A DNA stretch of 64,000 nucleotides from Pannonibacter tanglangensis (lineage in GTDB: Bacteria; Pseudomonadota; Alphaproteobacteria; Rhizobiales; Stappiaceae), in assembly GCF_009915685.1 (NCBI RefSeq), contig NZ_JAABLP010000003.1; one strand, 5' to 3'. Numbering within the stretch: position 1 is the stretch's first letter; every line of letters starts with the position of its first letter. The position numbers were made by a program, and so were the translations under genes. The notes under the pieces are model-generated. The model was not told the origin of the DNA. It searched no databases and saw only the letters and a list, made by a program, of their open reading frames with translations. Of the stretch, positions 19,737 through 27,775 are shown in pieces.

Positions 19737-20354
19737 ATGACAAGCGATTCTCCTTCCCCCCGCAGCCGCCCGGCGGTCGTGCCGGGCACCCTCCGTCCGG
19801 TTGCCGCCGGGACACGCATCCGGCTGCGGGACTTTTCAAAGTCCTTGCCCATGTCGCTGCTGCGCGCGCGTGAAACGGTGATGCGGCAGTTCCGCCCGAG
19901 CCTCGCGCATTTCGGCATCACCGAGCAGCAATGGCGCGTGCTGCGGGCGCTCACGTCCGTCCGGGCCATCGAGGTGCTGGAACTGGCCGATGCCACCTGC
20001 CTGCTCGCGCCCAGCCTGTCGCGCATCCTCAAGGGCCTGGAGGAGCGGGATCTGGTGCAGCGCATGGCCGACGAGACCGACATGCGCCGCGTGCTGATTT
20101 CCATCAGCCCGGCCGGCCAGACGCTGATCGAGCAGGCCGGCGCCCACTCCGAGGTCATCTACGCGGAGATCACGCGCCGCTACGGGGCAAAGCGGCTGGC
20201 GGTGCTGCAGGACATGCTGCGCGATCTCGAGGACACGCTGGCCGACGCGCCGCTCATCATCGACAGCCTCGGTCTCGACGTCGGCCCCCGTGCCCCCCAC
20301 GCCCCCACCCGCCGCGGCCGGCCGCGCAAGGGCGACGAGCCCCTCGAAGACTGA
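19737..20354 (+). CDS. hpaR: HpaR-like MarR family regulator with C-terminal AT-hook-like tail
   Basis: 205 residues. The core (SLPMSLLRARETVMRQFRP, GITEQQWRVLRAL, LLAPSLSRILKGLEERDLV, DMRRVLISISPAGQ) matches HpaR, the repressor of homoprotocatechuate degradation. About 35 extra residues precede it and a proline/arginine tail follows, including RRGRPRKG, an AT-hook-like motif that HpaR normally lacks. The ATG at 19737 was chosen over upstream starts although no clear ribosome site is seen. It is divergent from the aldehyde dehydrogenase operon, its likely target together with hpaD. Confidence 0.83.
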   Translation: MTSDSPSPRSRPAVVPGTLRPVAAGTRIRLRDFSKSLPMSLLRARETVMRQFRPSLAHFGITEQQWRVLRALTSVRAIEVLELADATCLLAPSLSRILKGLEERDLVQRMADETDMRRVLISISPAGQTLIEQAGAHSEVIYAEITRRYGAKRLAVLQDMLRDLEDTLADAPLIIDSLGLDVGPRAPHAPTRRGRPRKGDEPLED

Positions 20355-20393
20355 CGATTTCAGTGCCCTCGGCACCGTCCCGCGTCTCTCCCC

Positions 20394-20499
20394 CTCGTCA
20401 TCCCTGCGAGGGCAGGGATCCAGTACCCCCGGTGCGCCTTGGGAGTTTCAGCCGAAAACGCCTCGATTACTAGGCTCCTGCCTGCGCAGGAGCGACGAT
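20394..20499. repeat. Paired-hairpin intergenic repeat (REPIN-like)
   Basis: Two hairpins in inverted arrangement: ATCCCTGC-gagg-GCAGGGAT (20400-20419) and CTCCTGC-ctgc-GCAGGAG (20475-20492), bounded by TCGTC and GACGA. This form is typical of dispersed palindromic elements of alphaproteobacteria. No other copy lies in the window, so its repeated nature is inferred from structure. Confidence 0.6.
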
Positions 20500-20564
20500 G
20501 AAAGATTGCCAACCCTCTTTGTCCGCGCCGGATGGCTTAACAGCCACCAAACGCCGGTCCAGTC

Positions 20565-20960
20565 TCAGGGCGCCCCTGGCGTCAGGTCCAAACGCGCGTC
20601 TGACGCAACGATGTACCCGTAAACACCGTAACTCGACGACCATTCAACGCGGAAATCATCATCTGCTTTGCTGACAGACAGCTCGTAAACAATCGCCGGC
20701 AGGAGGTTCAGATCGGTCAGATTCACTTTGCGGACGCCTGCGAACTGGATGGATACGACAGCGTTCTTGTCTACTAGGAAGACGCCTTTGCCGTCGCGTT
20801 CCCGTGTCAGGTTCCATGCATGCAGGCGCAGGGTTGCCCCGCCGGACATGTCAAAGCCAAGGGCAAGAATCTCGGCATCGTGAAAACGTGGCACCCGCCC
20901 GAACCAGTCCGCCACAGCTTGTCCGCCGGGCAGCATCAGTAAGGTATCGGCCGCTTCCAT
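20565..20960 (-). CDS. Hypothetical protein, possible Imm50-like immunity protein
   Basis: 131 residues from the ATG at 20960, which has GGGGAA upstream; longer in-frame starts at 20978 and 21053 lack such a site. The pattern WFGRVPRFHDAEILAL, alternating strands, and the end SSSYGVYGYIVASD recall the Imm50 family of polymorphic-toxin immunity proteins and related unannotated proteins. No toxin gene is adjacent. The gene is visibly less GC-rich than its neighbours and lies between a palindromic repeat and a regulator, which suggests acquisition from elsewhere. Confidence 0.65.
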   Translation of the reverse strand: MEAADTLLMLPGGQAVADWFGRVPRFHDAEILALGFDMSGGATLRLHAWNLTRERDGKGVFLVDKNAVVSIQFAGVRKVNLTDLNLLPAIVYELSVSKADDDFRVEWSSSYGVYGYIVASDARLDLTPGAP

Positions 20961-21073
20961 TCGTTTCCCCAATTGCATCGGAAAGGCAGAGCCTACCAAT
21001 AGCGCCCGGCAACAGCCAGACGTCCCTACCCCAACCGGTTCAGCATTTTTCACGGAGCTGTCACAGTCCTCTT

Positions 21074-21109
21074 CCCATCAGATATTTAATATGTTTATCA
21101 TCTGACGGG
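21074..21109. promoter_or_regulatory. Inverted repeat in the promoter region of the AraC-type gene
   Basis: CCCATCAGAT (21074-21083) and ATCTGACGGG (21100-21109) are inverted copies with one mismatch, separated by 16 AT-rich bases. It lies 130 bases before the AraC-type start and 113 bases upstream of the leftward Imm50-like gene. It may be an operator for either gene. Confidence 0.4.
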
Positions 21110-21238
21110 TTTCACGTGCTGGAACCCTGCCGCCCCGGATCTGGAGGACCGGCGCCATCAGGCGCAGGTGATCCGGACGGCAGAATCAGACCGGTCACCC
21201 GACGGGGCGACAGACCGGCGCATGGTGGGGAGGACATC

Positions 21239-22177
21239 ATGGCGATCACGCAAGCGCCGATGGACATCGGTTTCGGCCCGGAACTGCCGGATCTGGCGCG
21301 CCGCCTGTTTGGCAACATCCAGCTCGACTTTGCCTCGGAAGCCCGCGGGGCCACCTTGCAGTCGGCCGATTTCGGCCCCTGCAGGCTGTCCCGCATCGAC
21401 GCTTCCGCCCATGGCGTGCGCGGACAGCGCGTCGCCCAGCGCTCCCATGACGTGGATTCCATCAAGCTGATCCTGCAGGCGGATGGCCGGTCTGTCATGG
21501 AACAGAATGGCATGAGCCTGATCATCGGCTCCGGTTCGCTCCTGCTCTACGATCCGACCCGCCCTTACGCCCTCAACAACGTCTCGCGCATCACCCAGTT
21601 CCTGCTGCAGGTCCCCCGGCACAATTTCTCGGCTGCCCTGCTGCAGCGTCTCACCGGCCCGCATCTGTTCACGGCCGAACAGAATGGAATTTCTCGCATT
21701 GTTGCCGGCCTTGTCCGCAACGCCATGACGGAGGCGCCCGTGCTCGACGAAACCGCCCGCGCTCGCGTCGGCGAGACCATCGTCCGTCTCGCCACCAGCC
21801 TGATCCTGCCCGAGGAGGCGGAGGATGAACGCGATTCCACCTCGCTGAAGATCCTGCGCAGCCGCGTGAAGGCCTATGTCGAGGCCAATCTGGCCCGGCC
21901 CAATCTCGATGTGGAGGAGATCGCCCAGCGCATGGGCTGCTCGCGCCGCTACATCTTCCGCGCCTTCGAGGCGGAGAACGTGACGCCCGCCAGCTTCCTG
22001 TGGGACCTGCGGCTGGAGCGGGCCCACGCCCGGCTCACGGACCCGGCCTTCCGCGGCAGCTCGATCTCGGAAGTCGCCTATTCCTGCGGCTTCTCCTCCA
22101 GCGCCCACTTCTCCCGCGCCTTCCGCAAGCGCTACGGCTGCACCCCCAGCCAGCTGCGCGGCGAGACGGCGGGCTAA
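21239..22177 (+). CDS. AraC/XylS family activator (FeaR-like)
   Basis: 312 residues from an ATG with GGGGAGG six bases upstream. The N-terminal half fits the AraC-binding-like domain shared with FeaR, XylS and OxyR-independent aromatic activators (SIKLILQADGRSVMEQNG, GSLLLYDPTRPY). The C-terminal double helix-turn-helix is clear: LDVEEIAQRMGCSRRYIFRAFE and SISEVAYSCGFSSSAHFSRAFRKRYG. FeaR controls aromatic-amine/phenylacetaldehyde genes in E. coli, so this is a candidate activator for the aldehyde dehydrogenase, GMC or MoaF operons. Confidence 0.88.
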   Translation: MAITQAPMDIGFGPELPDLARRLFGNIQLDFASEARGATLQSADFGPCRLSRIDASAHGVRGQRVAQRSHDVDSIKLILQADGRSVMEQNGMSLIIGSGSLLLYDPTRPYALNNVSRITQFLLQVPRHNFSAALLQRLTGPHLFTAEQNGISRIVAGLVRNAMTEAPVLDETARARVGETIVRLATSLILPEEAEDERDSTSLKILRSRVKAYVEANLARPNLDVEEIAQRMGCSRRYIFRAFEAENVTPASFLWDLRLERAHARLTDPAFRGSSISEVAYSCGFSSSAHFSRAFRKRYGCTPSQLRGETAG

Positions 22178-22472
22178 GACGCGGATCTGCGGACGGCCTC
22201 TCCGCCCCCCCTCGTGGGGAAGGCGCTCGCGCGTGAGGCCAGACGGCTTTCGAAGCCTCTCCGCCCCCCTCCCCACGAGGAGGAGAGGAGCTTCGAGGCT
22301 CCGACAGTTCAGACTTTCTCGGCACAATCTTTCACATGGATCATGTGACAGACATCAAATGCGATCGCCCGCCCCCACGAGGGAGAGGGGGCTGGGACGC
22401 ATCGAAAGCCGTCTGGCCACATATGCGATAGCCCTGCCCAGGAGGAGCGAGCAGGCCGGACGCGCGCGCCCT
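22178..22472. repeat. Intergenic palindromic repeat element with 17-bp inverted ends
   Basis: The sequence at 22237-22253 (GGCCAGACGGCTTTCGA) has its perfect reverse complement at 22402-22418, bounding a 182-bp unit. Inside are C-rich and G-rich arms able to pair (CTCTCC with GGAGAG) and the palindrome TCACATG-gat-CATGTGA at 22332-22348. A partial copy of the C-rich arm precedes the unit. No gene is seen. The form is that of a small non-autonomous or REP-type element. Confidence 0.6.
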
Positions 22473-23633
22473 TCAGATCAGCGCCTTCACCGCCCGCTCG
22501 ACACCGCGCAACTCGGCAAGGCCGCGCAGGCGGCCGATGGCGGGGTAGCCGGGGGTCGAGGTCTTGCGCAGGTCGTCGAGCAGCTGGTGGCCATGGTCGG
22601 GGCGCATGGGCAGCTCGACGCCGCGCCGACGTTCCGCCGTCACCACATCGCGGATCACCGCCACCATGTCCACATCGCCGTCCAGATGCGCCGCCTCGTG
22701 GAAGGTCAGGCCGCCCTCCTCGCGCTTGGTCGCACGCAAATGCAGGAAATGCACCCGGTCCGCATGCGTGCGGAACATGGCACACAGATCGTTGTCGGGC
22801 CGCACGCCATAGGATCCGGTGCAGAACGTGAACCCGTTTGCCGGGCTGTCGACCATGGCGGCAATCGCCTGCATGTCGGCAGCGGTCGAGACGATGCGCG
22901 GCAGGCCGAACAGCGGGCGCGGCGGATCGTCCGGGTGGATCGCCAGCACGACGCCTTCCTTTTCGGCCACCGGCACCACGATCTTCAGGAACGCTGCCAG
23001 ATTGGCGCGCAGGCGCTCGGCGTCGGTCTCGGCATAGGTGGCCAGCCGCGCCTTGAAGCTGTCCAGCGAGTAGCTTTCCTCGGCACCCGGCAGGCCGGCG
23101 ATGATGTTGGCGGTGAGCCTGGCGATGTCGGCATCGGACATGGCCGCGTGGGCCGCGCGCGCGGCCTCGATCTCGGCGGCGCTGTAGCTTGCCTCTGCCC
23201 CGTCCCGCTGCAGGATGAACAGGTCGAAGGCGGCGAAGGCCACCGCGTCGAAGCGCAGGCATTTCGCCCCGTCCGGCAGCTCATAGGCCAGGTCCGTGCG
23301 GGTCCAGTCGATCACCGGCATGAAGTTGTAGCAGATCGTGCGGATGCCGCAGCGCGCAAGGTTGGTCAGGCTTTCGGCCCAGGCCTCGGCGTAGCGCTCC
23401 CAGCCGGGCGCGGCGGTCTTGATGTCCTCATGCACCGGGATGCTCTCGACCACCGCCCAGGTCAGGCCGGCCGCCTCGATCACCGCCTTGCGCTCGAGGA
23501 TGCGGTCGACCGGCCAGACGGTGCCGTTCGGCAGGTCGTGCAGCGCGGTGACGATGCCGGTCGCGCCGGCCTGCCGGATGTCGGCGAGGGAGACCGGATC
23601 GGCGGGGCCGAACCAGCGCCAGGTCTGTTGCAT
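22473..23633 (-). CDS. uxuA: Mannonate dehydratase
   Basis: 386 residues. It converts D-mannonate to 2-keto-3-deoxygluconate in the cytoplasm. The expected metal-ligand segments are present: His in LAIHPDDPP, Cys in FCTGSYG, His in VHFLHLRA and Asp in MRPDHGHQ. The N-terminus MQQTWRWFGPADPV and length match UxuA. The ATG at 23633 has GAGGA upstream. It is the last gene of the leftward dctP-uidA-uxuR-uxuA group, 56 bases after uxuR. Confidence 0.95.
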   Translation of the reverse strand: MQQTWRWFGPADPVSLADIRQAGATGIVTALHDLPNGTVWPVDRILERKAVIEAAGLTWAVVESIPVHEDIKTAAPGWERYAEAWAESLTNLARCGIRTICYNFMPVIDWTRTDLAYELPDGAKCLRFDAVAFAAFDLFILQRDGAEASYSAAEIEAARAAHAAMSDADIARLTANIIAGLPGAEESYSLDSFKARLATYAETDAERLRANLAAFLKIVVPVAEKEGVVLAIHPDDPPRPLFGLPRIVSTAADMQAIAAMVDSPANGFTFCTGSYGVRPDNDLCAMFRTHADRVHFLHLRATKREEGGLTFHEAAHLDGDVDMVAVIRDVVTAERRRGVELPMRPDHGHQLLDDLRKTSTPGYPAIGRLRGLAELRGVERAVKALI

Positions 23634-23689
23634 TGTCGTTGTCCTCAGCTGGAGGCGGTCTTGATGGTCAGGTGATGATGGGGCACAGG

Positions 23690-24439
23690 TCAGGACACGG
23701 CAGCGGCGGCCGGGCGGCTGTCGAACAGGAAGCCATCGAACTCGGGGTCGTCGACGTCGGAGAGCTCCATCAGCGTCTGGCGCACGTTTTCCAGGTGCTG
23801 CCACATCGCCTGACGTGCCGCGCGCGGGTCCTTGCACTGCAGCGCGGTCAGGATCGCCTGATGGTCCTCCAGCCAGCGGCCGCGGTAGCTGACATCGAAG
23901 ATGCGGGCATGCAGGCGTTCCCACATCGGGCTCTGCTCGCGCTTGCCCCACAGCTCGTCGATCATGTCGACCAGCACGCTGTTCTGCGTCGCCTCGGCGA
24001 TGAGATGATGGAACAGCTCGTCGCCGGAGTAGTCGCCGCTGCCGTCCTCGATGGCGCGGCGCTCCATCTCCAGCGCCTCGCGCATGCGCAGGATGTCGGC
24101 CTTGGTCACGGTCGTGGCGGCAAAGGCTGCGATGGAGCTTTCCAGCACCTGGCGCGCCTGCAGCAGTTCAAACGGGCCGATGTCGCCGCGCGGCTCGCCC
24201 GCGTCGCCCGCCGGCAGGCGCACCACATAGGTGCCCGAGCCCTTGCGGACATCGACCAGCCCCTCGATCTCCAGCCGGATGATCGCCTCGCGCACCAGCG
24301 AGCGCGACACGCCCATGTCCTCCGAGATCTGGCGCTCCGGCTTCATCCGGTCGCCGACCTTGTAGCGGCCCTCGGCCAGTTCCTTGCGCAGTGCCTCGGC
24401 CACGTCCTCGTAGCGTCGCTTGCCCGCCGCCTCGATCAT
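23690..24439 (-). CDS. uxuR: GntR/FadR family regulator, likely UxuR/ExuR-type hexuronate repressor
   Basis: 249 residues. The N-terminal winged helix (VGDRMKPERQISEDMGVSR, LVREAIIRLEIEGLVDVRKGSGTYV) and the helical FCD effector domain (LLQARQVLESSIAAFAA, FHHLIAEATQN) match the UxuR/ExuR/FadR group. It overlaps the uidA stop and lies beside uxuA. The palindromes in the dctP-dctQ gap match the known E. coli UxuR/ExuR consensus, which supports the assignment. Expected effector: a hexuronate such as fructuronate. Confidence 0.88.
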   Translation of the reverse strand: MIEAAGKRRYEDVAEALRKELAEGRYKVGDRMKPERQISEDMGVSRSLVREAIIRLEIEGLVDVRKGSGTYVVRLPAGDAGEPRGDIGPFELLQARQVLESSIAAFAATTVTKADILRMREALEMERRAIEDGSGDYSGDELFHHLIAEATQNSVLVDMIDELWGKREQSPMWERLHARIFDVSYRGRWLEDHQAILTALQCKDPRAARQAMWQHLENVRQTLMELSDVDDPEFDGFLFDSRPAAAAVS

Positions 24440-26259
24440 GCCTCACCTCCGCCGCCGCCCCGCGCCTGGTCCTCGTCCCGGCGCTCGGCGTAATAGGCCG
24501 CAAGCACCGAGAAGGCCTCCTTCCTGGTCGCCTTGTCGCCGGCGATCAGGCCCTTCTTGTTGAAGCCCTTCTGGAACACATTCTGCCGCCGTTCGACCCG
24601 GAAGTCATAGAGGATCCAGGGCGACATGCCCTTCACGTAGTCAAGCGGACGCAGCGTCGCAATCTGCTTTTCGTAGACTTCGGTCTGGTAGGCCTCGCTG
24701 AACAGCGCCCGGCGCGGGCCGGTGGCGCTGATGTCGGCATCGGCGCCGGTCTCGGAGATCACCACCGGCTTGCCCGGATTGGAATTGCGGCCGATGGCGG
24801 CAAGATCCTCGAAGTTCTCCTCGTACCAGCCGTAATACTCGTTGATGCCGATGACATCGATGTGGTCGGCCAGCCGGTCCTCGATGCAGGTCCTGGCGTG
24901 GTTGACGAGACAGGCCGCCGAGGTCAGCCGGGTCGGGTCATAGGCCTTCGCCGTCTCGGCGAGGCCGCGCATGAAGGCGAGCCGCGCATCGGTGTCCGGG
25001 TTCTCGTTGCCGACCGACCAGATGATGACGGAGGCGCGGTTGCGGTCGCGCTTGATCAGCTCGATCAGCTGGTTCTCGGCATCGCGGTAGGTGGCCGGAT
25101 TGGCAAAGTCGATCGCCCAGTAGACCGGGATTTCTTCCCAGAGCAGGAACCCGAGCTCATCCGCCATCTCGGCGGCGCGCTCGTGATGCGGATAATGGGC
25201 CAGCCGCAGGTAGTTGCAGTTCAGCTCCCGCGCATGGGCAAAGCGGCGGGCGAGGTCTTCCTCGCGCATCACCTTGCCGAGCGTGCGGTCGTCCTCATGC
25301 ACGGAAATCCCGCGCAGGAACAGCGGCGTGCCGTTGAGATGGATCTCGTCGCCGACCGTGCGGATCTCGCGGAAGCCGACACGGTCGCGGACGTGGTCCG
25401 CGCCCGCCGTCAGGCGCACGTCGTAGAGCACCGGGCTCTCCGGCGACCACAGCGCGGGCTTGGCCGCGATCTCGATGACGCCGCGCCCGGAGGCGTCCAG
25501 CGCAAGGGGGGTGTCGATGCCAAGCGCCGGGATTTCCAGCCGTGCCGTGTCCGCGCCCTCGACCTCCACCTCGGCGCGGATCGTGCCGAAGCGGCCGTCA
25601 GGCACCAGATGCACAAAGAGATCGCGGATCAGCGTCTTCGGCGTCTCGAACAGCTCCACCTCGCGGTAGACGCCGCCGTAGTTGAACCAGTCGGTGTTGC
25701 GCATCGGCACGCGGTCCAGCGTGCGGGTGTTGTTGACCATCAGCATCAGCCAGTTGCGGCCGGGCTTCAGGTGCCCGGTCAGCTCCACCATGAAGGGCGT
25801 CGAGCCGCCATAGTGGTTGCCGAGGAAGGCGCCGTTGAGGAAGACCTTGCAGTCATATTGCGCCGCGCCCACGCGCAGGAACTTGCGCGTGTCCGGGTTG
25901 ATCGCGCCCATGTCGAGCGGCCGGGTGTACCAGGCGCTGCCTTCAAAGAAGTACCACTTCTCCTTCAGCATCTGCCAGTTGGAGGGCACCGGCACGGTCT
26001 CGCCCTCATAGGGATCATAGTCCCAGGGCTCCGGCCGTTCCTCGGCCGCCATCGGCAGCATGGCGAACCACTTCTGCCGCAGCCCGGTGTCGAGCAGGTC
26101 GACGCAGAAGTTCCAGTCGCCGTTGAGGCTGATGCGCGGGCGGCCACGGGTGAAGACCAGGGTCGAGTGGTTCAGCGCCTGCGTGTTGAACGGGCGGTCA
26201 TAGTCCTCGTCATGCAGCGCCTGCAGGGCGTTTTCGGCGAGGGCGGAACGTTCGAGCAC
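24436..26259 (-). CDS. uidA: Beta-glucuronidase (glycoside hydrolase family 2), cytoplasmic
   Basis: 607 residues without a signal peptide. GH2 sandwich domains at the N-terminus (SLNGDWNF, VPVPSNWQ) precede the barrel. The acid/base Glu is E419 in WSVGNEN and the nucleophile E503 in VISETGAD. GFNKKG (567-569 NKK) reproduces the N-x-K motif by which glucuronidases read the substrate carboxylate, so galactosidase activity is unlikely. It frees glucuronate inside the cell, implying that intact glucuronides are imported. It is preceded by dctP (89-base gap with a hairpin) and overlaps uxuR. Confidence 0.93.
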   Translation of the reverse strand: MLERSALAENALQALHDEDYDRPFNTQALNHSTLVFTRGRPRISLNGDWNFCVDLLDTGLRQKWFAMLPMAAEERPEPWDYDPYEGETVPVPSNWQMLKEKWYFFEGSAWYTRPLDMGAINPDTRKFLRVGAAQYDCKVFLNGAFLGNHYGGSTPFMVELTGHLKPGRNWLMLMVNNTRTLDRVPMRNTDWFNYGGVYREVELFETPKTLIRDLFVHLVPDGRFGTIRAEVEVEGADTARLEIPALGIDTPLALDASGRGVIEIAAKPALWSPESPVLYDVRLTAGADHVRDRVGFREIRTVGDEIHLNGTPLFLRGISVHEDDRTLGKVMREEDLARRFAHARELNCNYLRLAHYPHHERAAEMADELGFLLWEEIPVYWAIDFANPATYRDAENQLIELIKRDRNRASVIIWSVGNENPDTDARLAFMRGLAETAKAYDPTRLTSAACLVNHARTCIEDRLADHIDVIGINEYYGWYEENFEDLAAIGRNSNPGKPVVISETGADADISATGPRRALFSEAYQTEVYEKQIATLRPLDYVKGMSPWILYDFRVERRQNVFQKGFNKKGLIAGDKATRKEAFSVLAAYYAERRDEDQARGGGGGEA

Positions 26260-26306
26260 GGCAGGTCTCCGGGGCAGAAGCAGCAGGACAGTCTTGAAAC
26301 AGGCAG

Positions 26307-26340
26307 GAAAGCCCCGGGCCGAACCCGGCCCGGGGCCTGT
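26307..26340 (-). terminator. Hairpin between dctP and uidA, possible attenuator
   Basis: A perfect 11-bp GC stem, GCCCCGGGCCG with CGGCCCGGGGC, has a four-base loop. In the leftward reading it is followed by TTTCCTGCC, a weak T-tract. It probably gives partial termination or protects the dctP message, raising binding protein over enzyme. Confidence 0.65.
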
Positions 26341-26348
26341 TCAGGGGC

Positions 26349-27335
26349 TCAGTTGGCGGCGGCCTGGATGCGCTTGATCAGGTCGGCAACGCGCGGCGAC
26401 TTGGCGGCGGCCTCCTCGTACATCGGCTGCACGGCGGCGGCGAAGGGGGCCTTGTCGACGGCAATGAACTTCACGCCCATTTCCTTTTCGGCCAGGGCCT
26501 TGCCCTCGGCGACCTGCTTGTTCCAGCCCTCGCGGTGGAAGTCCATGGACTCGCGCGCCGCCTGCTTCAGGGCCTTCTGCTGCTCGGCCGAGAGGCTGTC
26601 CCAGGTCTGGGTGGAGATCATGACCACGGAGGGGATCATGGTGTGCTCGTTCTCGGAAAAGACCTTGGCGATCTCGCCGTGGCGGTTGACGGTCAGCGCC
26701 AGCGGGTTGTTCTCGGCGCCGTCGACCACGCCCTGCTGCAGCGCGCTGTAAAGCTCGCCGAAGGCGATCGGGGTCGGCGAGCCGCCCAGCAGCTCGACCA
26801 TGCGGATGGCGGTGGGGCTCGGCTGGACGCGGATCTTCATGCCCTTGAGGTCGGCCGGGGTGCGGATTTCCTTGTTGGAATAGAAGGACCGCGCGCCCTC
26901 GACGTAATAGGCAAGGCCGACGAAGCCGTTGTCCTTCGAGGCGGCGAGGATGTCGTCGCCGATCTCGCCGCTCAGCACCTTGTAGTAATGCTCCTCGTTG
27001 GCGAAGATGAAGGGCAGGTTCAGCGCGGAATAGGACTCCTCGAAGGCTTCCAGCTCGCTGGCGTTGGACCGGGCCATGTCGAGCGAGCCATTCTGCATCA
27101 GCTCCATGGATTCGCGCTGGTTGCCCAGCTGCGCATTGGCATAGACGCGGATCTTGATGTCGCCGTTGGTCAGCTCCTCCACGCGCTTGCCCATGAATTC
27201 CATCGACTTGTGCAGCGGATGGTCTTCCGGATTGTTGTGGTTGAGCTTCAGCGTCCGGGCGTCGGCGGTGGTGGCGGTGGCAAAGGCCATGAAGGCAACG
27301 CCCGCCAGCACGGCGAGACGGTTCATCATACGCAT
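26349..27335 (-). CDS. dctP: TRAP transporter substrate-binding protein (DctP family)
   Basis: 328 residues with a signal peptide ending near TADA-RTLK. The DctP pattern is clear: SMEFMGKRVEELTNGDIKI, LKGMKIRVQPSPTAI with the conserved carboxylate-binding Arg, and LGGSPTPIAFGELYSALQQGVVDGAENN. The ATG at 27335 has GGGAGG upstream; the frame extends further without similarity. The membrane subunits are divergent (27860 and 28395), so the system is split across a shared control region. By context it carries a uronate or glucuronide. Confidence 0.95.
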   Translation of the reverse strand: MRMMNRLAVLAGVAFMAFATATTADARTLKLNHNNPEDHPLHKSMEFMGKRVEELTNGDIKIRVYANAQLGNQRESMELMQNGSLDMARSNASELEAFEESYSALNLPFIFANEEHYYKVLSGEIGDDILAASKDNGFVGLAYYVEGARSFYSNKEIRTPADLKGMKIRVQPSPTAIRMVELLGGSPTPIAFGELYSALQQGVVDGAENNPLALTVNRHGEIAKVFSENEHTMIPSVVMISTQTWDSLSAEQQKALKQAARESMDFHREGWNKQVAEGKALAEKEMGVKFIAVDKAPFAAAVQPMYEEAAAKSPRVADLIKRIQAAAN

Positions 27336-27424
27336 GTCAAAAATCCTCCCGATGATCCGGTCCGGCCCGGGGCAACTCCCCCCCGATCGCACCAGCCAGC
27401 GGCTGGCGGACATCAGTCCCGGAT

Positions 27425-27442
27425 AAATTGGCCGACCCCTTC
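27425..27442. promoter_or_regulatory. Weak UxuR/ExuR-like operator
   Basis: AAATTGGCCGACCCCTTC matches the left half of the E. coli consensus in seven of eight positions and the right half in five of eight. It lies about 90 bases upstream of dctP. Confidence 0.45.
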
Positions 27443-27499
27443 CGGCCCGGCTTGCGACCAGAGACTTGGCCAAACCGGGTCATCTGTCAACCAGTTTTG

Positions 27500-27519
27500 A
27501 AAATTGGTTGACCAATTTT
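27500..27519. promoter_or_regulatory. Strong UxuR/ExuR operator
   Basis: AAAATTGGTTGACCAATTTT is a 20-base palindrome, perfect except for the two central bases. It contains AAATTGGT-N2-ACCAATTT, identical in both half-sites to the consensus for E. coli UxuR/ExuR. It is central in the divergent dctP/dctQ region and near the GntR gene that would bind it. An imperfect half-copy (CAACCAGTTTT) lies just to its left. Confidence 0.85.
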
Positions 27520-27600
27520 GGAAAATGCGCATTCTCTGGGGTGCCCGTCGTCCCGGGTCCCGACAACCAGGCCCGACTGCGCGGCGCTGGTGGCGGACCG

Positions 27601-27622
27601 GCCCGACCGACGGGGCTTTTTT
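27601..27622 (+). terminator. Possible leader attenuator upstream of dctQ
   Basis: A short GC hairpin (GCCC with GGGC) is followed by six T residues, 238 bases before the dctQ start. The stem is weak. It is listed because T6 is unusual in this GC-rich DNA. Confidence 0.3.
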
Positions 27623-27757
27623 GATGGCCCACTGGCCTGCCGGTCTCGCCCGTCCCTTGCGGACCCGGACGGGAACCGGCCAGCGAGGGGTCCCACCTGC
27701 CAACCAGATCCGGCTGGAGCAGACAGCAACAGGTTGACCACCCGCCCGAGCATCGCT

Positions 27758-27775
27758 CAACTGGTCGACCAATCC
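27758..27775. promoter_or_regulatory. Second UxuR/ExuR-like operator
   Basis: CAACTGGTCGACCAATCC matches six of eight positions in each half of the consensus around a two-base centre. It lies about 85 bases upstream of dctQ. A weaker relative (AGGTTGACCA) lies at 27731-27740. Confidence 0.6.

Noticed and set aside
24391..26751. Long rightward open frame over uidA and dctP
   Set aside because: Antisense shadow crossing two real genes and a hairpin.
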